Positions 57,904-64,000 of a stretch of 64,000 nt of DNA are shown piece by piece. Position 1 is the first letter of the stretch, and every line of letters begins with the position of its first letter. Both the position numbers and the translations under genes were made by a program. The stretch is from NCBI GenBank assembly GCA_002470465.1, contig DKMD01000015.1, forward strand, positions 1-64,000, given 5' to 3'. Source of the stretch: Pluralibacter sp. UBA7423. GTDB taxonomy: Bacteria > Pseudomonadota > Gammaproteobacteria > Enterobacterales > Enterobacteriaceae. Under the pieces are notes generated by a model. The model was not told the DNA's origin. It did no database searches and was given only the letters and a program-made list of their open reading frames with translations.

Positions 57904-59043
57904 ATGTTCGATTATGAAGTATTACGTTTTATCTGGTGGCTGCTGGTTGGCATTCTGCTGATTGGTTTTGCGGTCGCTGATGGTTTCGACATGGGGGTGG
58001 GCATGCTCACCCGTCTGCTTGGTCGCACTGACACCGAGCGTCGAATCATGATTAACTCCATCGCCCCGCACTGGGACGGTAACCAGGTGTGGCTGATCAC
58101 CGCAGGTGGCGCACTGTTCGCTGCCTGGCCGATGGTCTATGCGGCTGCGTTCTCCGGTTTCTACGTGGCGATGATTCTGGTGCTGGCCTCTTTATTCTTC
58201 CGTCCGGTTGGTTTCGACTACCGTTCCAAGATTGAAGATACCCGCTGGCGCAACATGTGGGACTGGGGCATCTTCATCGGTAGCTTCGTGCCACCGCTGG
58301 TGATTGGCGTGGCGTTCGGTAATCTGATTCAGGGCGTACCGTTCCATCTCGACGAGTATATGCGTCTTTACTACACCGGTAACTTCTTCCAACTGCTCAA
58401 TCCGTTTGGTCTGCTGGCGGGGATTGTGAGCGTGGCGATGATCCTGACGCAGGGCGCAACCTATCTGCAAATGCGTACCGCAGGCGAGCTGCATCTGCGC
58501 ACGCGTACCGTTTCTCAGGTAGCGGCTCTGGTGACCATGGTGTGCTTCGTTCTGGCGGGCGTCTGGGTTTACTACGGCATTGATGGCTACGTGGTGAAAT
58601 CGGTTCTCGATCACCATGCCGCGTCTAACCCGCTGACTAAAGAAGTCGTGCGTGAAGCGGGTGCCTGGATGGTGAACTTCAACAATATGCCGGCTCTGTG
58701 GGCGATTCCAGCCCTGGGCGTGGTGCTGCCGCTGCTGACTATCGTCACTTCGCGCGCAGAGAAGGGCGCCTGGGCGTTCCTGTTCTCCTCGCTGACGCTG
58801 GCCTGCATCATCCTGACCGCAGGTATCGCTATGTTCCCATTCATTATGCCTTCAAGCACAATGATGAACGCGAGCCTGACCATGTGGGATGCGACCTCCA
58901 GTCAGCTGACGCTGAACGTGATGACTTATGCGGCGATGGTGTTTGTACCGATTATTCTGCTCTACACCGCCTGGTGTTACTGGAAAATGTTCGGTCGTAT
59001 CACCAAAGATGACATCGAACGCAACACCCATTCCCTGTACTGA
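57904..59043 (+). CDS. cydB: Cytochrome bd-I oxidase subunit II
   Basis: CydB is the second large subunit of cytochrome bd-I, 379 residues as in E. coli with about eight membrane helices. The N-terminal LLIGFAVADGFDMGVGML segment carries the conserved Asp residues thought to line the proton path. The C-terminus WKMFGRITKDDIERNTHSLY is conserved. cydX follows 14 bases later. Confidence 0.99.
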   Translation: MFDYEVLRFIWWLLVGILLIGFAVADGFDMGVGMLTRLLGRTDTERRIMINSIAPHWDGNQVWLITAGGALFAAWPMVYAAAFSGFYVAMILVLASLFFRPVGFDYRSKIEDTRWRNMWDWGIFIGSFVPPLVIGVAFGNLIQGVPFHLDEYMRLYYTGNFFQLLNPFGLLAGIVSVAMILTQGATYLQMRTAGELHLRTRTVSQVAALVTMVCFVLAGVWVYYGIDGYVVKSVLDHHAASNPLTKEVVREAGAWMVNFNNMPALWAIPALGVVLPLLTIVTSRAEKGAWAFLFSSLTLACIILTAGIAMFPFIMPSSTMMNASLTMWDATSSQLTLNVMTYAAMVFVPIILLYTAWCYWKMFGRITKDDIERNTHSLY

Positions 59044-59057
59044 GTAAGGAGCAACAT

Positions 59058-59165
59058 ATGTGGTACTTCGCATGGATTCTGGGAACGCTTCTGGCTTGTG
59101 CGTTCGGCGTGATCACCGCCCTGGCGCTAGAACACGTTGAGTCCGGACAAAAAGAAGATCATTAA
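59058..59165 (+). CDS. cydX: Cytochrome bd-I accessory subunit CydX
   Basis: CydX is a 35-residue single-helix subunit needed for stable, active cytochrome bd-I. The sequence MWYFAWILGTLLACAFGVIT is essentially that of E. coli (37 residues there); the tail here, SGQKEDH, is two residues shorter. An AAGGAG ribosome site lies 6 bases upstream. Its TAA shares one base with the ybgE ATG. Confidence 0.96.
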   Translation: MWYFAWILGTLLACAFGVITALALEHVESGQKEDH

Positions 59166-59458
59166 TGACTAAACTTATCGCAGCGTTGTATGCGGTAATG
59201 GACAAGGGCCCGTTAAGGGCCCTTTCGTTACTGATGGCATTAGTGCTGGCGGGCTGCATCTTCTGGGATCCCTCCCGCTTTGCGGCTAAAACCAGCGAAC
59301 TGGAAATCTGGCATGGTTTCCTGATCATGTGGGCGGTGTGTGCGGGCGTCATTCATGGCGTGGGTTTTCGTCCAAAGGCAATCCACTGGCAGGGGATTTT
59401 TTGCCCACTGATTGCTGACCTCGTCCTGCTTGCCGGGCTGATTTTCTTTTACGCCTGA
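59165..59458 (+). CDS. ybgE: Cyd operon membrane protein YbgE
   Basis: This 97-residue inner-membrane protein has three likely helices (about 18-36, 45-65 and 75-96). It corresponds to the YbgE family, always found with cydAB-X. A role in cytochrome bd assembly has been suggested but not shown. It is coupled to cydX by a TAATG overlap. Confidence 0.93.
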   Translation: MTKLIAALYAVMDKGPLRALSLLMALVLAGCIFWDPSRFAAKTSELEIWHGFLIMWAVCAGVIHGVGFRPKAIHWQGIFCPLIADLVLLAGLIFFYA

Positions 59459-59480
59459 TTCAGAAACATCCGTTAATCGC

Positions 59481-59502
59481 TATGGGCTTGTTCGAGCCCA
59501 TA
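59481..59502. repeat. Hairpin between ybgE and ybgC
   Basis: TATGGGCT pairs perfectly with AGCCCATA around TGTTCG. No T-run follows on the plus strand, so it is at most a partial terminator between the cyd and tol operons. Confidence 0.45.
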
Positions 59503-59608
59503 AAAATTTACTCTCCGTTTACTTTCCCCCATTCCAAACCATCATTCCCGCGCGTATAGTAGCGAAGTTTGAAAGCCCTAAATATTGTTTGCATTACCGG
59601 GATGTAAA

Positions 59609-60702
<1,094 letters not shown>

Positions 60703-60705
60703 ACC

Positions 60706-61131
60706 ATGGCCAGACGTGGACGCGGACGTCGTGAACTGAAGTCCGAAATTAACATCGTTCCGTTGCTGGATGTGCTGCTGGTGCTGCTGCTGATCTTCAT
60801 GGCGACAGCGCCGATCATTTCGCAGAGCGTGGATGTCAATCTGCCAGATGCGACCGAGTCGCAGGCCGTCAGCACCAATGACGATCCGCCGGTGATTGTG
60901 GAAGTGTCCGGAGTAGGGCAGTACAGCGTCAATGTCGGTCCGGACAAGATGCCACAGCTGCCGCCGGAGCAGGTTGTTGCTGAAGCTCAGCGTCGGCTGC
61001 AGGCGAATCCGAAAACGATCTTCCTGATCGGTGGCGCGAAAGATGTGCCTTACGATGAAATCATTAAAGCGCTAAACCTGTTGCACAGCGCGGGTGTGAA
61101 GTCAGTGGGTTTAATGACCCAGCCAATCTGA
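60706..61131 (+). CDS. tolR: Tol-Pal system protein TolR
   Basis: TolR is an ExbD-type protein with one N-terminal membrane helix carrying the proton-transfer Asp in NIVPLLDVLLVLL (about Asp23) and a periplasmic domain that binds peptidoglycan. It has 141 residues, close to the 142 of E. coli. tolA starts 36 bases downstream. Confidence 0.98.
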   Translation: MARRGRGRRELKSEINIVPLLDVLLVLLLIFMATAPIISQSVDVNLPDATESQAVSTNDDPPVIVEVSGVGQYSVNVGPDKMPQLPPEQVVAEAQRRLQANPKTIFLIGGAKDVPYDEIIKALNLLHSAGVKSVGLMTQPI

Positions 61132-61167
61132 CCCGGCTAACAGGCTAACAGTTTTTGGGAACCGAGA

Positions 61168-62400
61168 GTGTCAAAGGCAACCGACCAACAAAACGAAAAG
61201 CTTAAACGCGCGATTATCATTTCAGTCGTCTTGCATATCATTCTGATTGCACTGCTGATTTGGAGTTCGTTCGATGAGCATATAGATGCTTCGGCAGGCG
61301 GGGGCGGTGGCTCATCTATTGATGCGGTGATGGTCGACCCGGGTGCGGTCGTGCAGAACTACAATCGTCAACAGAACCAGCAGGCAAGCGCTCGTCGCGC
61401 GGAAGAGCAGCGTGAAAAACAGGCGCAGCAGCAGGCGGAAGAGATGCGAGAAAAGCAGGCCGCCGAACAGGAGCGCCTGAAGCAGCTCGAGCAGGATCGT
61501 CTGAAAGCACAGGAAGAAGCCGCTAAGCAGGCTGACGCGCAAAAACAAGCGGAGCAGGCAGCTAAGCAGGCGCAGGAACAGCAGAAGCAGGCGGAAGAAG
61601 CCGCCGTGAAAGCGGCGGCGCTGGCGAAGGCCAAAGCAGACGCCCAGGCGAAAGTTGCGGCCGAAGCCGCGAAGAAAGCGGCGGCGGATGCTCAGAAGAA
61701 AGCCGAGGCGGAAGCAGCAAAAGCCGCAGCTGACGCTCAGAAGAAAGCTGAGGCCGAAGCGGCGAAAAAAGCTCAGCAAGACGCTGAGAAAAAAGCTGCC
61801 GCCGATGCCGCGAAAAAAGCCGCCGCAGCAGAGAAAGCTGCGGCTGCAAAAGCAGCTGAAAAAGCGGCCGCAGATAAAGCCGCTGCCGAGAAAGCTGCCG
61901 CCGAAAAGGCTGCTGCAAAGAAAGCCGCAGCTGACAAGGCTGCTGCAGATAAGGCCGCTGCGGCTAAAGCGGCAGCAGCGAAAAAAGCAGCTGAAGCAAA
62001 AGAAGCATCGGGCGTTGACGACCTGCTGGGCGATCTCAGCTCAGGTAAGAATGCGCCGAAAACCGGTGGCGGAGCGACAGGAAACAATGCCGCCGCCGCC
62101 GGAAGCGGTAACACTAAGAACAACGGCGCTTCAGGCGCGGATATCAGCAACTATGCCGGACAGATTAAAGCGGCTATTGAAAGTCGCTTTTATGATGCTT
62201 CTTCGTACGCAGGTAAAGTGTGTACGCTGCGTGTCAAACTGAATCCTGACGGTACTTTAGCTAGTATCACCTCTGAGGGCGGCGATCCGGCGCTTTGTAC
62301 TGCGGCACTGGCTGCAGCACGACAGGCTCGGTTCCCTAAACCGCCATCAGAAGCCGTGTATGAAGTGTTCAAAAATGCGCCGCTGGACTTCAAACCTTAA
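61168..62400 (+). CDS. tolA: Tol-Pal system protein TolA
   Basis: TolA spans the periplasm and transmits energy from TolQR to TolB-Pal during envelope constriction; it is also a colicin and phage receptor. Domain I is a single helix (about 14-34, IIISVVLHIILIALLIW). Domain II (about 65-285) is a long Ala/Lys/Glu-rich helix made of AAAEKAAA- and KAAADKAA-like repeats. Domain III (about 315-410) holds the Cys pair in KVCTLRVKL and ALCTAAL. It has 410 residues against 421 in E. coli; the difference lies in the repeats. The start is GTG. Confidence 0.97.
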   Translation: MSKATDQQNEKLKRAIIISVVLHIILIALLIWSSFDEHIDASAGGGGGSSIDAVMVDPGAVVQNYNRQQNQQASARRAEEQREKQAQQQAEEMREKQAAEQERLKQLEQDRLKAQEEAAKQADAQKQAEQAAKQAQEQQKQAEEAAVKAAALAKAKADAQAKVAAEAAKKAAADAQKKAEAEAAKAAADAQKKAEAEAAKKAQQDAEKKAAADAAKKAAAAEKAAAAKAAEKAAADKAAAEKAAAEKAAAKKAAADKAAADKAAAAKAAAAKKAAEAKEASGVDDLLGDLSSGKNAPKTGGGATGNNAAAAGSGNTKNNGASGADISNYAGQIKAAIESRFYDASSYAGKVCTLRVKLNPDGTLASITSEGGDPALCTAALAAARQARFPKPPSEAVYEVFKNAPLDFKP

Positions 62401-62406
62401 GGCAGA

Positions 62407-62428
62407 TTTCCCCGTACAAGCGGGGAAA
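62407..62428. repeat. Hairpin between tolA and tolB
   Basis: TTTCCCCG pairs perfectly with CGGGGAAA around TACAAG just past the tolA stop. No T-run follows. E. coli has a separate tolB promoter in this gap, so the hairpin may attenuate transcripts from upstream. Confidence 0.5.
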
Positions 62429-62531
62429 AATGTACCAGGCAAGTCTCAGGGTTTTGGTAGTTTTGTGTATTTGAGTTTGTTAACATTCTGCTAAATTATC
62501 GTGGGCTTTTCGCCTGGATAAGGGAGATATG

Positions 62532-63824
62532 ATGAAGCAGGCATTAAAAGTAGCATTTGGTTTTCTGATGCTGTTTGCAGCGGCGCTGCACGCAGAAGTA
62601 CGTATCGAAATCACCCAGGGGGTGGATTCGGCACGCCCAATCGGCGTGGCGCCATTTAAATGGGCCGGTCCGGGTGCGGCACCTGAAGATGTTGGCGGTA
62701 TCGTTGCGGCTGACCTGCGTAACAGCGGTAAATTTAACCCGCTCGATCGTTCTCGTCTGCCTCAGCAGCCGGGTTCTGCTCAGGAAGTTCAGCCTGCGGC
62801 ATGGTCTGCGCTCGGTATTGACGCTGTTGTCGTCGGCCAGGTGACGCCAAACGGTGACGGTTCTTACACCGTGGCTTACCAGCTGGTAGACACCGGCGGC
62901 GCGCCGGGTACCGTTCTGGCTCAGAACTCCTACAAAGTGAACAAGCAGTGGCTGCGCTATGCGGGCCATACTGCCAGTGACGAAGTATTTGAGAAGCTAA
63001 CTGGTATCAAAGGTGCCTTCCGCACTCGTATCGCTTACGTAGTACAGACTAACGGCGGCCAGTTCCCGTATGAGCTGCGCGTATCTGACTATGATGGTTA
63101 CAACCAGTTCGTGGTTCACCGTTCTCCGCAGCCTCTGATGTCTCCGGCGTGGTCTCCGGACGGTTCAAAACTGGCTTACGTTACCTTCGAAAGCGGTCGT
63201 TCTGCGCTGGTTATTCAGACGCTGGCAAACGGTGCTATTCGTCAGGTTGCTTCGTTCCCGCAGCACAACGGCGCACCATCATTCTCTCCTGACGGCTCCA
63301 AACTGGCCTTCGCTCTGTCGAAAACCGGTAGCCTGCAGCTGTACGTGATGGAGCTGGGCTCCGGTCAGATTCAGCAGGTGACGACGGGCCGCAGTAACAA
63401 CACGGAACCAAGCTGGTTCCCGGACAGCCAGTCTCTGGCCTTTACTTCAGACCAGGCCGGTCGTCCGCAGATTTATAAAGTTGGTATTAACGGCGGTACT
63501 CCACAGCGTATTACCTGGGAAGGTGCTCAGAACCAGGACGTGGATGTGAGCTCCGACGGCAAATTTATGGTGATGGTGAGCTCGGCTAACGGCCAGCAGC
63601 ATATTGCCAAACAAGATCTGGCAGCGGGTGGCGTACAGGTTCTGTCGTCAACGTTCCTGGATGAAACGCCAAGTCTGGCACCGAACGGCACAATGGTTAT
63701 CTACAGCTCTTCTCAGGGGATGGGATCCGTGCTGAATCTGGTTTCTACAGATGGGCGTTTCAAAGCGCGTCTTCCGGCAACTGATGGACAGGTTAAATCG
63801 CCTGCCTGGTCGCCGTATCTGTGA
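62532..63824 (+). CDS. tolB: Tol-Pal system beta-propeller protein TolB
   Basis: TolB is a periplasmic protein that binds Pal and TolA. The second of two adjacent ATGs was chosen (AGGGAG at 5 bases), giving 430 residues as in E. coli. A signal peptide of about 21 residues ends in ALHA-EVRIE. The N-terminal domain (to about 160) is followed by a six-bladed propeller with repeated [15 protein letters not shown] blades ([47 protein letters not shown]). pal follows 34 bases later. Confidence 0.98.
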   Translation: MKQALKVAFGFLMLFAAALHAEVRIEITQGVDSARPIGVAPFKWAGPGAAPEDVGGIVAADLRNSGKFNPLDRSRLPQQPGSAQEVQPAAWSALGIDAVVVGQVTPNGDGSYTVAYQLVDTGGAPGTVLAQNSYKVNKQWLRYAGHTASDEVFEKLTGIKGAFRTRIAYVVQTNGGQFPYELRVSDYDGYNQFVVHRSPQPLMSPAWSPDGSKLAYVTFESGRSALVIQTLANGAIRQVASFPQHNGAPSFSPDGSKLAFALSKTGSLQLYVMELGSGQIQQVTTGRSNNTEPSWFPDSQSLAFTSDQAGRPQIYKVGINGGTPQRITWEGAQNQDVDVSSDGKFMVMVSSANGQQHIAKQDLAAGGVQVLSSTFLDETPSLAPNGTMVIYSSSQGMGSVLNLVSTDGRFKARLPATDGQVKSPAWSPYL

Positions 63825-63858
63825 TAATAATTAATTGAATATTATAGGAATCAAAGAA

Positions 63859-64000
63859 ATGCAACTGAACAAAGTGCTGAAAGGACTGATGATCGCTCTG
63901 CCAGTAATGGCTATCGCGGCGTGTTCTTCCAACAAGAATGCCAGCAACGATCAGAGCGGTGAAGGCATGATGGGTGCTGGCACTGGTATGGATGCTAACG
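63859..64000 (+). CDS. pal: Peptidoglycan-associated lipoprotein Pal (5' part)
   Basis: Only the first 47 codons are in the window. The lipoprotein signal [13 protein letters not shown] has Cys22 as the lipidated residue, followed by Ser-Ser, an outer-membrane sorting signal, and a Gly/Met-rich linker. The peptidoglycan-binding OmpA-like domain lies beyond the right edge. Pal tethers the outer membrane to peptidoglycan and interacts with TolB and TolA. Confidence 0.96.
   Translation, partial: MQLNKVLKGLMIALPVMAIAACSSNKNASNDQSGEGMMGAGTGMDAN

Noticed and set aside
61600..62010. Short tandem repeats that could suggest a CRISPR-like or minisatellite array
   Set aside because: They are the codons for the Ala/Lys-rich helical domain of TolA. 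Units are irregular and in frame, with no spacers.

Overview
The window is chromosomal DNA from a member of the Enterobacteriaceae. Gene order and protein sequences follow the 15-17 min region of the Escherichia coli map: asnB-nagDCAB/nagE, glnS-chiPQ, fur-fldA-ybfEF/seqA-pgm, potE-speF, kdpEDCBAF-ybfA, ybgA-phr, dtpD/ybgI-pxpBC-nei, gltA/sdhCDAB-sucABCD, cydABX-ybgE, ybgC-tolQRAB-pal. Several local differences argue against Escherichia itself: a five-gene accessory cluster between nagE and glnS, no rhs locus beside ybfA, no mng genes between sucD and cydA, no pxpA beside pxpBC, and a full-length two-domain ybgA. An Enterobacter, Leclercia, Lelliottia or related genus is the best guess. Species cannot be fixed from the sequence alone.

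Layout. 1-8.6 kb: a partial unknown gene, asparagine synthetase, and the N-acetylglucosamine regulon, with NagC and CRP sites between the divergent nagB and nagE. 8.6-14.2 kb: an accessory unit with a LysR regulator divergent from an MFS transporter, a formaldehyde-activating-enzyme (Fae) family protein, an aldo/keto reductase and an aldehyde dehydrogenase. 14.3-23.3 kb: glnS; the chitoporin operon, with a NagC palindrome and a ChiX sRNA pairing site; fur with a Fur box; flavodoxin; SeqA; phosphoglucomutase. 23.4-27.3 kb: the ornithine decarboxylase/antiporter operon with its SpeFL sensor leader peptide. 27.5-36.4 kb: the potassium-ATPase kdp operon, ybfA, and a compact intergenic locus with two small frames, repeats, a start-codon hairpin and a terminator. 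36.4-43.8 kb: photolyase, peptide transporter, 5-oxoprolinase subunits and Nei. 43.8-55.6 kb: TCA-cycle genes gltA and sdhCDAB-sucABCD, punctuated by REP-type palindromes. 55.6-64 kb: cytochrome bd oxidase behind a long regulatory region with a perfect FNR box, then the Tol-Pal system, cut by the window end inside pal.

Most of the window is conserved housekeeping DNA. The parts that deserve follow-up are the Fae-family cluster (8600-14131), the small-frame locus between ybfA and ybgA (about 35980-36390), the altered frame of the fur upstream leader uof, the missing pxpA, and the NagE membrane domain, which is unlike the one remembered for E. coli. No tRNA, rRNA, insertion sequence, prophage or CRISPR array was seen.
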